DNA from: Vibrio sp. SNU_ST1
GTDB taxonomy: Bacteria; Pseudomonadota; Gammaproteobacteria; Enterobacterales; Vibrionaceae
Direction: 5' to 3'
Length of the DNA: 64,000 nt
Assembly: GCF_030563405.1 (NCBI RefSeq)
Contig: NZ_CP130748.1
Location: 1,240,001-1,304,000, forward strand
Made by a program: the position numbers and the translations under genes. Shown in pieces: positions 1-7,835 of this stretch (within the stretch, counting starts at the first letter, position 1; each line of letters opens with the position of its first letter). The notes under the pieces are model-generated. The model was not told the origin of the DNA. It ran no database searches and saw only the letters and a list, made by a program, of their open reading frames with translations.

Positions 1-91
1 TCTCTAACTGTCTTTGCTTATCTTGTTCACTTGTTGAGCTACAGCCTGCGAGTAGGGCAATAGCCAGTGAGCTTATAATCCATTTTTTCAC
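1..91 (-). CDS. Lipoprotein, N-terminal part only (cut by window edge)
   Basis: A GTG start at 91 opens a frame that stays open to the window edge, giving about 30 residues. They begin MKKWIISSLAIALLAGC, a short basic N-terminus, a hydrophobic stretch and a lipobox (LAGC), followed by a polar SSTSEQDK linker. This is a type II signal peptide, so the product should be a lipid-anchored envelope protein. The start lies one base after the yciI stop codon, so the two genes are probably co-transcribed. The mature domain is outside the window and no function can be assigned. Confidence 0.7.
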   Translation of the reverse strand, partial: MKKWIISSLAIALLAGCSSTSEQDKQRQLE

Positions 92-92
92 G

Positions 93-389
93 TTAAAATA
101 CTTTTTTGAATGGTTTAACAATTACATTTTGGTAGACACCAGCATCAATGTACGGGTCAGCGTCAGCCCATGCTTGAGCGTCTTCCAAAGAGTTAAATTC
201 CGCGATCACAGTTGAACCTGTGAAGCCAGCTTCGCCAGGGTTATCTGAGTCAATTGCTGGCATTGGACCTGCGGTTAACAGTCGGCCTTCATCGTGAAGT
301 GTTTGTAGGCGTTCTAGATGTTGTGGGCGAACACTTAGGCGTTTTTCTAATGAGTTTTCGACGTCTTGAGAAAAAATCACGTACCACAT
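93..389 (-). CDS. yciI: YciI family protein
   Basis: A 98-residue protein starting [17 protein letters not shown], with the compact YciI fold signature: an N-terminal YVIF strand, R-x-x-H-L-x-x-L near residues 21-30, GPMPA near 41-45 and the [16 protein letters not shown] segment near residues 65-80. YciI proteins are small ferredoxin-like cytosolic proteins related to muconolactone isomerase and dehydrochlorinase domains; their substrate is not known. An AAGGA ribosome site precedes the ATG. It lies near yciA and yciB, the usual enterobacterial and Vibrio grouping, although a 460-bp gap holding a repeat separates it from yciA here. The downstream lipoprotein gene is one base away. Confidence 0.93.
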   Translation of the reverse strand: MWYVIFSQDVENSLEKRLSVRPQHLERLQTLHDEGRLLTAGPMPAIDSDNPGEAGFTGSTVIAEFNSLEDAQAWADADPYIDAGVYQNVIVKPFKKVF

Positions 390-524
390 GTTGAGATATC
401 CTTATGTTACTTCACTGAATTAGAGCGATTAAATTAGTTATCTGGCTAATTTACGCGAACTAATCGGTATTGGAAGAGTTAATGATAAGAAATTGTGAAA
501 TGGTGCGAGAGAGCAGTATGGTCG

Positions 525-794
525 TTAGGGCGTGTTGACCTTTTGTGGTTAAATTTTGTTCGAGGTAAAAGCGTTTTAATCGCGGCGAGGGGGAAGTCGC
601 CTAGTCATTCTAAGCAAATCTCCCTCAACAAAGAGTAAAACGCTTTTAGCTGAACCCTTCGGGCAGCGTTTGCTGGTTATTTCTACTACGTTATCGGCTT
701 CTTATGGAGGCTAGCTACACATCAAAGCCTCTGTCTTGTATAAATACCCAGCAATTCGCTGCAAAAATCAGCTCGAAAGGTCAATGCGCCCTAG
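525..794. repeat. MITE-like intergenic repeat with 20-bp inverted ends
   Basis: The 460-bp gap between yciI and yciA is largely filled by a 270-bp element. Its left end TTAGGGCGTGTTGACCTTT and its right end, read on the other strand, CTAGGGCGCATTGACCTTT match at nearly all positions. Inside, GTAAAAGCGTTTTA near 566 and a reverse-complement-like TAAAACGCTTTTA near 635 form a second inverted repeat. No open frame of useful length is present. A 47-bp hairpin with the same ends sits at 21979-22025. The structure fits a non-autonomous mobile repeat; mobility is an inference. Confidence 0.7.
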
Positions 795-849
795 TAATTT
801 CATTTGCTGAAACTAAAGACCACTTACATGGATAGCTTAGTGAAAAGTA

Positions 850-1248
850 CTATTTGTTGATTGGGCGAGGTTTACCGCTTTCGCCCACAGCAACGTAGTT
901 GAATGTTGCGCCACACACCTTGTAACGGTCACCGATACCGTGATCAAGTACAGGCTTAACCCATACTTCTAGGTCGATATTCATCGAGCTACGACCAATC
1001 TTAGTGCAGTCACCATAAACACACACAACATCACCCACTGAAACCGGCTGTTTGAACTCGATACTTGATACTGAAACAGTGACTATCTTACCGTTAGATA
1101 TCTCTTTCGCCAGTATGCCGCCAGCAAGGTCAAGCTGAGACATTATCCAACCACCGAATATTTGGCCTGCTGCATTAGTATCAGAAGGCATCGCCAAAGT
1201 GCGAAGAAGTAAAGAACCAATCGGGTTCAAAGTTGATTGAATAGTCAT
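850..1248 (-). CDS. yciA: Acyl-CoA thioesterase YciA
   Basis: A 132-residue hotdog-fold protein, the same length as enterobacterial YciA. Residues 15-40 contain the family signature: RTLAMPSDTNAAGQIFGGW followed by IMSQLDLAGG, where the DTNAAGQIFGGW segment shapes the CoA site. The C-terminal part includes CGATFNYVAVGESGKPRP. YciA hydrolyses a broad range of acyl-CoA thioesters in the cytosol, releasing CoA. The gene faces the same way as yciB upstream and yciI downstream. The assignment is secure; the physiological substrate is not known from sequence. Confidence 0.96.
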   Translation of the reverse strand: MTIQSTLNPIGSLLLRTLAMPSDTNAAGQIFGGWIMSQLDLAGGILAKEISNGKIVTVSVSSIEFKQPVSVGDVVCVYGDCTKIGRSSMNIDLEVWVKPVLDHGIGDRYKVCGATFNYVAVGESGKPRPINK

Positions 1249-1443
1249 TGTTGTACTCTTAATGGTATTGATTGTTTTAAATTTAAATAGATGTGTTTGT
1301 GGGGCTCGCGGTGGTTATATTTTTAACGTATTCACCGAACACAAACAATCAGTGGCCAATGATCACGAGTATCATTGGCCACTGTTAAATCGCATATTGA
1401 TAATAATTGTATCAAAAAGGGGATGAGGACTCATCCCTAAGGG

Positions 1444-2064
1444 TTATTTCTCGTCGGTATTTTTACCTGAGAGCTCTTGTTGCTTATCGTTTTGTGTTTC
1501 TTGGCCTCTTTGCTGAAGCTGATCTTCTGGTAAATGCTGGTCTTTTGGCAAATGTTTATAGATATAAACACCCGTTAACAAGGTAAACGCGAAGGTTGCG
1601 ATGAGCAGACCAAACACTTTGAAGTTGACCCACACATCCAATGGCAGGTTGAAAGCAACGTAAACGTTGAGAACGGCACATAGAATAAAGAACAAAGTCC
1701 ATGCCCAGTTGATCTTGCCCCATACCGCGTCAGGTAGTGATATCTCTTTACCCAACATACCTTTAATCGCTGACTTGCCCATGATGTGACTGACCGTCAG
1801 GCCGATAGCAAACAGTGTGTAAACGATGGTGACCTTCCATTTAATGAAGTTGTCATCGTGCAAAAATATGGTCATGCCACCAAATACGGCAACCATTAGA
1901 AAGGTGATGATCTGCATTTTTTCTACTTTCTTGTAGATGAAGTACGTCAAAATAATTTGAACTGCAGATGCAATGATCAAAGCACCGGTCGCGGTATAGA
2001 TGTCGTGCATCTTATAAAGCGCAAAGAAAATAATGAGAGGAATGAAATCAAGAATTTGTTTCAT
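1444..2064 (-). CDS. yciB: Inner membrane septation protein A (YciB)
   Basis: A 206-residue inner-membrane protein with about five hydrophobic segments. The conserved YciB features are the start [18 protein letters not shown], the [18 protein letters not shown] loop near residues 92-110 and [12 protein letters not shown] near 115-128. In Escherichia coli YciB interacts with elongation and division proteins and affects envelope integrity. Here the last 35 or so residues form a polar, glutamine-rich tail ([18 protein letters not shown]) beyond the usual YciB end, probably a disordered cytosolic extension. It sits upstream of yciA on the same strand. Confidence 0.95.
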   Translation of the reverse strand: MKQILDFIPLIIFFALYKMHDIYTATGALIIASAVQIILTYFIYKKVEKMQIITFLMVAVFGGMTIFLHDDNFIKWKVTIVYTLFAIGLTVSHIMGKSAIKGMLGKEISLPDAVWGKINWAWTLFFILCAVLNVYVAFNLPLDVWVNFKVFGLLIATFAFTLLTGVYIYKHLPKDQHLPEDQLQQRGQETQNDKQQELSGKNTDEK

Positions 2065-2173
2065 GTGGACTGAATATCCGGTTAGTTGAGTTACCGACAG
2101 TCTAACTAAAATTGTCTCGATGCTAAATAGCCCGAGACAATTGGGTAGTAAACAGATTTAAGTTGGTAGAAGC

Positions 2174-2422
2174 TCAACGCATCGACGACGTTTGGTAGCG
2201 AGGAATTAACTTCTTAATATCTTCTAAGTAGCCTTCACTTTTTAGGTTATCTAAGGTGTTTTCCAATTCTTGCTCGCTCATGGCAAAGCATGTCGATTTT
2301 CCCGTCGTAAGGTCTAGATATTCGTGATATTCACGCTCTGTAAAGTGACCAATTCTGTCGATCAACAGAGTTTTAATTCCGTGGTGAATTAAGCCGTAAT
2401 ACGTATGTCTTTGTAAGGTCAT
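2174..2422 (-). CDS. Small protein of unknown function
   Basis: An 82-residue soluble protein with a strong ribosome site (GGAGGA, 9 bases before the ATG), which argues that it is a real gene. It has no signal peptide or membrane segment. The sequence is rich in charged helices (SEQELENTLDNLKSEGYLEDIKK) with an aromatic, histidine-containing N-terminus (RHTYYGLIHHGIK). No family is recognised with confidence. It is on the same strand as yciB, separated by about 110 bp, and could be its upstream operon partner. Confidence 0.7.
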   Translation of the reverse strand: MTLQRHTYYGLIHHGIKTLLIDRIGHFTEREYHEYLDLTTGKSTCFAMSEQELENTLDNLKSEGYLEDIKKLIPRYQTSSMR

Positions 2423-2591
2423 AGCCTATCCTCCGTGACAAGCTGCAGTGAAACTGATGCAACCTGCTGTATATTGGTTGGGTTATCTATGACAAAGCAA
2501 TTCGAATGCCATTTAATCCATTGGGGTAGAATTTGTGACGTAAAAAGTTTAATTAATCTTCTTTTCAACTAGTTAAAGAAACGTTCGTTCT

Positions 2592-2643
2592 ATTCTCAAA
2601 ATACAAATACGCAGCGAGCGTAAAATAGTTTCATTTTGAGAAT
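2592..2643. repeat. 11-bp perfect inverted repeat, 30-bp spacer
   Basis: ATTCTCAAAAT at 2592-2602 is repeated exactly in reverse complement at 2633-2643, and a partial third copy (AAAATTCTCATTAT) follows near 2648. The repeat lies about 170 bp upstream of the 82-residue gene and just past the LysR stop codon. It could be an operator or a weak hairpin; no neighbour identifies its binder. Confidence 0.4.
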
Positions 2644-2707
2644 GGTAAAATTCTCATTATGACGGTCTATTAAAGCTATCGTGGGGGCCTACCAAAGATG
2701 ATTGCCG

Positions 2708-3595
2708 CTAATCGACAAGCCAATCGACTAAGGTTGATAACGACGTATTTTGACGATTCTTGGGTTGCAGTAAGAAGTAACCATTTCCAGAGAAAACACT
2801 ACCTTCACTCACTTTCACCAACCTACCTAAATCGATGTCTTGCTTAGCGAGAGTGATATCGCCAATCGCAATCCCAAAGCCCTGTATCGCGGCGTTCATC
2901 GCTTGATCGAGTGTCGCGAATTGCTGGTTTTTCTTGCTTGAAAGGTCATGACTTCCAATATGTTCTAACCAAAGTCGCCAATCACTCTGCTCATTGTTGG
3001 CGTGTAGCCAAGTGTATTGAGCGAGTTTATGTGGCTTGATTAGAGAAGAGGTACCACTGGTAAGGTGACTGGGTTTGATGCTTTGCGCTTGGCAGACGGG
3101 CGCCAGTTGCTCGTTGAACAAGAGTTGGCTAACAATCGATTGTTGGCTAGGCTTCTTGCCATAGGTAATGACGGCATCAAAAGGGTCAAAGCTTGGTTCA
3201 AAAACGTGCTTGATAGTGGACGTTAGCTCGACATCAATCTCAGGATAGGCTTGCTGAAAAGACATTAATTTAGGTAACAGCCAAGAGGTAATACAGCTGG
3301 GAGCGTTGAGTTTGATCTTAGAGGGAGAACTTGCGACTTGATTGAGAGCCGATTGCAGTTGATGAATCGTTCCTTGTATCAGGGGAACCAGTTCTTCGCC
3401 TTTCGGCGTTAAAGACAATCCTCGAGCATGTCGATAGAAGAGATCACAGCCAAGGCTTTCTTCAAACGACAATACCTGACGACTCACTGCGCCTTGCGTA
3501 ACATTGAGCTCATGTGCCGCTCGCGTAAAGTTGAGGTGCCTTGCCGTCGACAAGAACGCGAGCAAGGTTTTGGTTGAAGGAAGAGTGCGATTCAT
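2708..3595 (-). CDS. LysR-family transcriptional regulator
   Basis: A 295-residue protein with an N-terminal winged helix-turn-helix at residues 8-65 (LLAFLSTARHLNFTRAAHEL followed by NVTQGAVSRQVLSFEESLG) and a C-terminal periplasmic-binding-like effector domain at about residues 90-290. An AGGTAAAG ribosome site supports the start. The N-terminal layout and the FDAVITYGKKP segment resemble the GcvA-like subgroup. It is transcribed away from the aminotransferase/binding-protein pair starting at 3777, with a 181-bp shared region. LysR regulators commonly control the divergent operon, so those two genes are the likely targets. The effector is not identified. Confidence 0.93.
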   Translation of the reverse strand: MNRTLPSTKTLLAFLSTARHLNFTRAAHELNVTQGAVSRQVLSFEESLGCDLFYRHARGLSLTPKGEELVPLIQGTIHQLQSALNQVASSPSKIKLNAPSCITSWLLPKLMSFQQAYPEIDVELTSTIKHVFEPSFDPFDAVITYGKKPSQQSIVSQLLFNEQLAPVCQAQSIKPSHLTSGTSSLIKPHKLAQYTWLHANNEQSDWRLWLEHIGSHDLSSKKNQQFATLDQAMNAAIQGFGIAIGDITLAKQDIDLGRLVKVSEGSVFSGNGYFLLQPKNRQNTSLSTLVDWLVD

Positions 3596-3776
3596 ATCTT
3601 TACCTATGATTTTTAATCATGGCTATTATGTGATTATTTCGATTCATTTATCAATAGTGTTCTGTTTGAATGTAAATACTTAGTCATCATTTGTGATTCA
3701 ATATGTGTATAGGTTGCATTTTTTGAATATAGAGGCAATGGTGAAGGCGTTGTGATTTTGTAAAAGGGATAGCTTC

Positions 3777-4928
3777 TTGACATCTTTTATCGATAGCTTG
3801 GTACCTCAGGCTGTAAAAAAATTAATACCTTATCAATCGGCAAGAAGAATTGGTGGTGATGGACGAGTCTGGCTAAACGCCAATGAATTGGAAAGCTCGC
3901 TGTTTCAAGGAGAAGCAAGCCACAATCGATACCCAGATTTTTTACCGCAAGATATTGCCAAAGCTTATCAAGCGTATTGCGGAACTGCTGCTGCAACCGT
4001 TGCGGTTCGTGGTGCAGATGAAGCGATAGACTTACTGATCAGAACATTCTGTAAGCCGGCGAGCGACAATATACTTATCTGCTCTCCAACGTATGCTATG
4101 TATGAGTTTTGCGCCGATGCATTGGCGATAAATACCTTGGACTCTCCATTGCAGGAAGATTTCAGTCTTAACGTCGCTGATATCGTGAATAAAGCGGAAC
4201 TGGCTAATATCGTGTTTCTTTGCTCACCAAATAATCCAACGGGCAATGTGATCCCCAAATCGGATTTGATTCAGGTGCTGGAAGGGACAATCGGGAAATG
4301 TCTAGTGGTGGTGGATGAAGCGTATATCGAATTTGAACCACAAACTTCAGCGGTGAGCCTTATTGAGCGTTATCCGCATTTGGTTGTGATTCGCACCTTG
4401 TCTAAGGCGTTTGGACTGGCTGCGGTGCGATGTGGCTTTATCTTAGCGAGTCAAAATGTGATGCAGTATGTCGCTAAATTAATTCCACCGTATCCAATGC
4501 CAGATTGCTCATCTCAAATAGTGCTAGACGCATTGTCTGATGAGCGAGTTTCAGTGATGGAAAACGCGACTCTAAAATTGGTCGAGCTACGTAACTGGTT
4601 TGCTTGTGAGTTAACGCAGTTTGATTTCATCGAGTCTGTTTACCCTTCATCGACGAACTTTATTTTGCTGCGTCAAAAACCTGGGCATCAAGTGTTCAGT
4701 GTATTGGCGAAGGATGGCATTGTGACAAGGAATCAAAACCATGAACCTGCTTTGCGTAACTGTGTTCGAATCAGTATTGGTGGCCAAGAGAGCATGCTAG
4801 AAGTGATAACGTCACTGACACGCTACCAAACCGAGTTACAGCAGACTCAACAAGATCAGCAAAAACGACAGCATCAACAAGATCAACATATAGAAACTCA
4901 ATCTCAACTCGATAAAGATCATATCTAG
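3777..4928 (+). CDS. HisC-like class I/II aminotransferase
   Basis: A 383-residue PLP-dependent fold type I aminotransferase of the histidinol-phosphate aminotransferase family. Visible landmarks are NELESS and NRYPDF near the N-terminus, CSPNNPTGN near 150, VVDEAYIEF near 177, the PLP lysine K210 in RTLSKAFGLAAVRCGF and the C-terminal RISIG arginine motif. The start is TTG at 3777 behind an AAAAGGGA ribosome site; no in-frame ATG precedes it. About 35 residues of Gln/His-rich tail (QQTQQDQQKRQHQQDQ) extend beyond the usual end. It lies outside any his operon, is followed one base later by an amino-acid binding protein, and faces a LysR gene. It may therefore use an imported amino acid or derivative rather than histidinol phosphate; that role is inferred. 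Confidence 0.9.
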   Translation: MTSFIDSLVPQAVKKLIPYQSARRIGGDGRVWLNANELESSLFQGEASHNRYPDFLPQDIAKAYQAYCGTAAATVAVRGADEAIDLLIRTFCKPASDNILICSPTYAMYEFCADALAINTLDSPLQEDFSLNVADIVNKAELANIVFLCSPNNPTGNVIPKSDLIQVLEGTIGKCLVVVDEAYIEFEPQTSAVSLIERYPHLVVIRTLSKAFGLAAVRCGFILASQNVMQYVAKLIPPYPMPDCSSQIVLDALSDERVSVMENATLKLVELRNWFACELTQFDFIESVYPSSTNFILLRQKPGHQVFSVLAKDGIVTRNQNHEPALRNCVRISIGGQESMLEVITSLTRYQTELQQTQQDQQKRQHQQDQHIETQSQLDKDHI

Positions 4929-4929
4929 G

Positions 4930-5712
4930 ATGGCAATGATGAAAAAGATAATACTAGGACTCGCTTGTGCGGCCGCTTTACTTGGTACAACGGTACAGGC
5001 GAAAGAAATCCGTTTGGCGTCAGACTTTACGTATCCACCATTCAACTATAAAAACAGTGACGGTGTGCCTGTCGGGTTTGATATTGAGATAGCTGACGCT
5101 TTGTGTGAGCAGGCTAAGCTAGACTGTACTTGGGTTTCACAAAGTTGGGACTCGCTAATTCCAAGTTTGTTGGCAAGAAAGTCAGATGTGATTATGGCTT
5201 CGATGCGTATTACTGAAGAGCGTAAGCGCAAGATCTTGTTCACGGATAAGTATTACCAAACGCCAGCTGTATTTGTTGCTGCCAAAAGTGCGGAGTTCAG
5301 TGTTGATGAGACGGGTCTAGCAGGCAAAACCATCGGTGTTCAGCAAGGTACGATTCACGATCGCTACGTAACCGACAAGTTTGGCGATATGGTAAACATT
5401 AAGCGTTACACCGGACAAGATGAAGTTTATCTGGACCTGCAAAACGGCCGCCTAGATCTAACCTTCGGTAACTCAGATCAACTGTCATTGGCTTTCTTAG
5501 ACAAGAAAGAAGGTGAAGGCTTTGAATTCAAGGGTAAAGCGGTAACCGACAAAGCCTACATTGGTGAGGGGACGGCGTTAGCACTAAGAAAACAGGATTC
5601 AAAATTGGCGAAACAGTTCAATGCCGCTATTGAAGAGATCAGAGCGAATGGTACCTACGACAAGATTGCAGCTAAGTATTTCACTTTTGATATCTATGGC
5701 AGTGATCTGTAG
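4930..5712 (+). CDS. Polar amino-acid ABC transporter substrate-binding protein
   Basis: A 260-residue periplasmic protein of the SBP_bac_3 family (HisJ/ArtJ/LAO-binding type). A signal peptide ends at about residue 24 (GTTVQAKE). The mature domain starts with IRLASDFTYPPFNYK and carries GFDIEIADALCEQ, SWDSLIPSLLARKSD, MRITEERK and the C-terminal IRANGTYDKIAAKYF motif, all typical of ligand-binding positions. The start could be any of three close ATG codons (4930, 4936, 4939). The aminotransferase stop is one base away, so the genes are coupled. No permease or ATPase gene is next to it; the protein must share another transporter or act in sensing. A terminator follows at 5759. Confidence 0.92.
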   Translation: MAMMKKIILGLACAAALLGTTVQAKEIRLASDFTYPPFNYKNSDGVPVGFDIEIADALCEQAKLDCTWVSQSWDSLIPSLLARKSDVIMASMRITEERKRKILFTDKYYQTPAVFVAAKSAEFSVDETGLAGKTIGVQQGTIHDRYVTDKFGDMVNIKRYTGQDEVYLDLQNGRLDLTFGNSDQLSLAFLDKKEGEGFEFKGKAVTDKAYIGEGTALALRKQDSKLAKQFNAAIEEIRANGTYDKIAAKYFTFDIYGSDL

Positions 5713-5717
5713 TCGGC

Positions 5718-5745
5718 CTAGAATCTAGAATCTAGAATCTAGAAT
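5718..5745. repeat. Four tandem CTAGAAT heptamers
   Basis: Four exact copies of the 7-bp unit CTAGAAT lie five bases after the binding-protein stop codon and before its terminator. The unit includes TCTAGA palindromes. The position matches other short tandem arrays placed between stop codons and terminators in this window. Confidence 0.9.
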
Positions 5746-5758
5746 ACGGAAAACGAAA

Positions 5759-5788
5759 TCCGAGAGCTGTGAGGCTCTCGGATTTTTA
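5759..5788 (+). terminator. Rho-independent terminator of the aminotransferase/SBP operon
   Basis: A 9-bp stem TCCGAGAGC / GCTCTCGGA with a 6-base loop is followed by TTTTTATT. It is 46 bases after the binding-protein stop codon. Confidence 0.9.
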
Positions 5789-5805
5789 TTGTTCCTTCGA
5801 ACTTA

Positions 5806-5853
5806 ATACTTAGATACTTAGATACTTAGATACTTAGATACTTAGATACTTAG
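5806..5853. repeat. Six tandem ATACTTAG octamers
   Basis: Six exact copies of the 8-bp unit ATACTTAG, between two convergent terminators. With a unit length of eight and complete identity it is the type of array that changes copy number by slippage, so strains may differ here. Confidence 0.92.
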
Positions 5854-5876
5854 TTAGGAAAGAGGAAGTCGAAGTA

Positions 5877-5904
5877 CAAAAAAAGCCACTCTAACGAGTG
5901 GCTT
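5877..5904 (-). terminator. Terminator of the secreted-protein/lipoprotein operon
   Basis: Read on the minus strand, a GCCACTC / GAGTGGC stem with a 4-base loop is followed by a run of seven T. It lies about 55 bases after the stop codon of the 455-residue secreted protein. Confidence 0.85.
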
Positions 5905-5956
5905 GGGGCAGGACATTAAGGCAGTGTCTTGCGATTAATTGTATTCGATGATCTGA

Positions 5957-7324
5957 TTAGTATATTTTATTCCAATCAGCAAGAATCACATCGCTATTGT
6001 CGTAACTGATAGCTTCTGCAGTAACCTTAGATATTTCATTTAACAATTGAACATCTTCTGCGTCCGTCACTGTGACAGGGGCAATAACTTCTGAGCTGTC
6101 ACTTTTTTTCAGTATTGCGTAAGAATTATTGGTTAGAGTTGTTTTAACTTCCAAAGATGAATGGACGTTGCTTTGATATAGCGGTTTTGAAAGAGAAAAT
6201 TCACCAACTAAGTTTGTTGCTTTTAGCTGTTCAGCATTGAATTTAACGCCATTAATCCCATCATGATAATAACGACCATGGATCAATGAGTCTTCGAATT
6301 TGAAAGCATCGATATATAGAGAGGTAGTTTGGTTTGGAGTCTTTGCTTCATAGTTTACTTGAACAAAGTATTCGGTTTCGGTTGAATTTTCACTCACAAA
6401 ACCAGGGATTAACTTACCTCCAGATTCGACTGCACTTGAAGCGACCGAGACTGTGCCATAGCCAAATTCAGCACGGCTCTCAACTTTAAATTTCTCGTCG
6501 TCACTATTACACTTTTGACATACTACATTAGTGTACTTTGAAAAAGAGTCTGCTGCGTTAGCGGAGTCTTTTTTAACTTGAGCACGCCTAAACAAGCCAG
6601 TTCCTGGAGTGTCATCACTTGATGTTTGATAGAAAGTAAAAGATTCATACTGTTCTTCAGGATCATCACTAAAGTTATAACTGTTTTCAAGAATGTAGAC
6701 TAACTCACCGCCACTATTACCTACGCTAGAGCTGTAAGCAATAATTTCTGATGGGATAGAAGATTCAAAATCTGATTTTGTTGTGTTCTTGGTTAACTTA
6801 TTTGCCCAGTTACTTGGATCTTGACATTCGCCTTTAAGAGCAAAATAGATAATAGAGACGGGTAACGTAGTAATACTATTTGCTGAACCATATTGATCGA
6901 CGACATAATCAATACCAGGCCAATCTTTTGCCTCTATGTTTTCGGCAATACAAAAATCCATCACCTCTTTATCGACACCTTGTGTCTTAGGGTTTTTCTT
7001 TAAGTAGTCGACAACAAAACCAACTTCCTGAGAAGCATCGATTAGCTCTTGTCTCGTTTCTAATGGAAGCTGAGTATTTTGGGAACCGGTTGTCAAAGAA
7101 GTCAGCAACGCACTTGGGGACGTTTTTAATTGCTTAACATTTGTCGCATCCATGTAAAGTGCAGCAGAGTCAAAAAATGAGGCTTTAAGCTTAGTTGTAA
7201 TCATCTCATCTACGCTACTACGCATGTTCTCACCGACTTCATGTGCACCATTGTAGTGGGCGTTAACGATAGATGAAGAGAATAAGCTTATACAAATGGT
7301 TGAAGCTAAAACTGTTTTTTTCAT
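5957..7324 (-). CDS. Secreted or periplasmic protein of unknown function
   Basis: A 455-residue protein with a clear signal peptide (MKKTVLASTICISLFSSSIVNA, cleavage near residue 22) and an AAGGA ribosome site. The mature part begins HYNGAHEVGENM and has no further membrane segment. Cysteines form possible disulfide pairs: one CQKC motif near residue 265, plus single cysteines near 128 and 162. The composition (many Ser, Thr, Asn, Asp) fits an extracytoplasmic beta-rich protein. No family is recognised. The gene is 19 bp downstream of a small lipoprotein gene on the same strand, so the pair is probably an operon, transcribed away from the large sensor kinase at 7836. Confidence 0.85.
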   Translation of the reverse strand: MKKTVLASTICISLFSSSIVNAHYNGAHEVGENMRSSVDEMITTKLKASFFDSAALYMDATNVKQLKTSPSALLTSLTTGSQNTQLPLETRQELIDASQEVGFVVDYLKKNPKTQGVDKEVMDFCIAENIEAKDWPGIDYVVDQYGSANSITTLPVSIIYFALKGECQDPSNWANKLTKNTTKSDFESSIPSEIIAYSSSVGNSGGELVYILENSYNFSDDPEEQYESFTFYQTSSDDTPGTGLFRRAQVKKDSANAADSFSKYTNVVCQKCNSDDEKFKVESRAEFGYGTVSVASSAVESGGKLIPGFVSENSTETEYFVQVNYEAKTPNQTTSLYIDAFKFEDSLIHGRYYHDGINGVKFNAEQLKATNLVGEFSLSKPLYQSNVHSSLEVKTTLTNNSYAILKKSDSSEVIAPVTVTDAEDVQLLNEISKVTAEAISYDNSDVILADWNKIY

Positions 7325-7343
7325 AATACTAATCCTTCAATAT

Positions 7344-7616
7344 CTATTGTTTAACTTGACTGAATTTAGTCGGTGTCGAAATAGATAGACTCGTCTTACC
7401 GACTGGTAAGTTCATAATCGTATCAACGCCTTCAGAACTCAGTTTTTTTGATTGCAAATCTACCGTGCTCAGTTTTTGATCTAGATTGGTTTTAGTAGGA
7501 GTCACTTTCTGAGTTTGAGTGGTTGTCGTTTTCTTTGAATTGTTAGAGCTATCACCTCCACAACCGATTAAAGCTATGGGTAATATAATTGCGCTGATTT
7601 GTAGAAATTTAATCAT
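7344..7616 (-). CDS. Small lipoprotein of unknown function
   Basis: A 90-residue lipoprotein: signal peptide MIKFLQISAIILPIALIGC with lipobox ALIGC and Cys19 as the acylated residue, followed by GGDSSNNSKKTTTTQTQK, a low-complexity Thr/Lys/Gln linker. The rest (about residues 40-90) is too short for a recognised domain. A GAGG ribosome site precedes the ATG. It is the first gene of a two-gene minus-strand unit with the 455-residue secreted protein. The 219-bp region to the sensor kinase start probably holds divergent promoters. Confidence 0.85.
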   Translation of the reverse strand: MIKFLQISAIILPIALIGCGGDSSNNSKKTTTTQTQKVTPTKTNLDQKLSTVDLQSKKLSSEGVDTIMNLPVGKTSLSISTPTKFSQVKQ

Positions 7617-7835
7617 AGTGATGGAACCTCATATAACATCGGTGAGACCAACCCAGTAGCCGATTGGATTATTAATGTTTGTATCAATTAGTTACACTTC
7701 ATTTATAATTCAGGCACTCAAAGAGTGGCAATCGATTGCGTTAAACAAAACTTATATATTGTTCAGTGCAAATTAGTGAGTCGAGACTGTTAATAAGATA
7801 TAAGGTGCATTGATAAATAAAACTCTAGGTTATTC

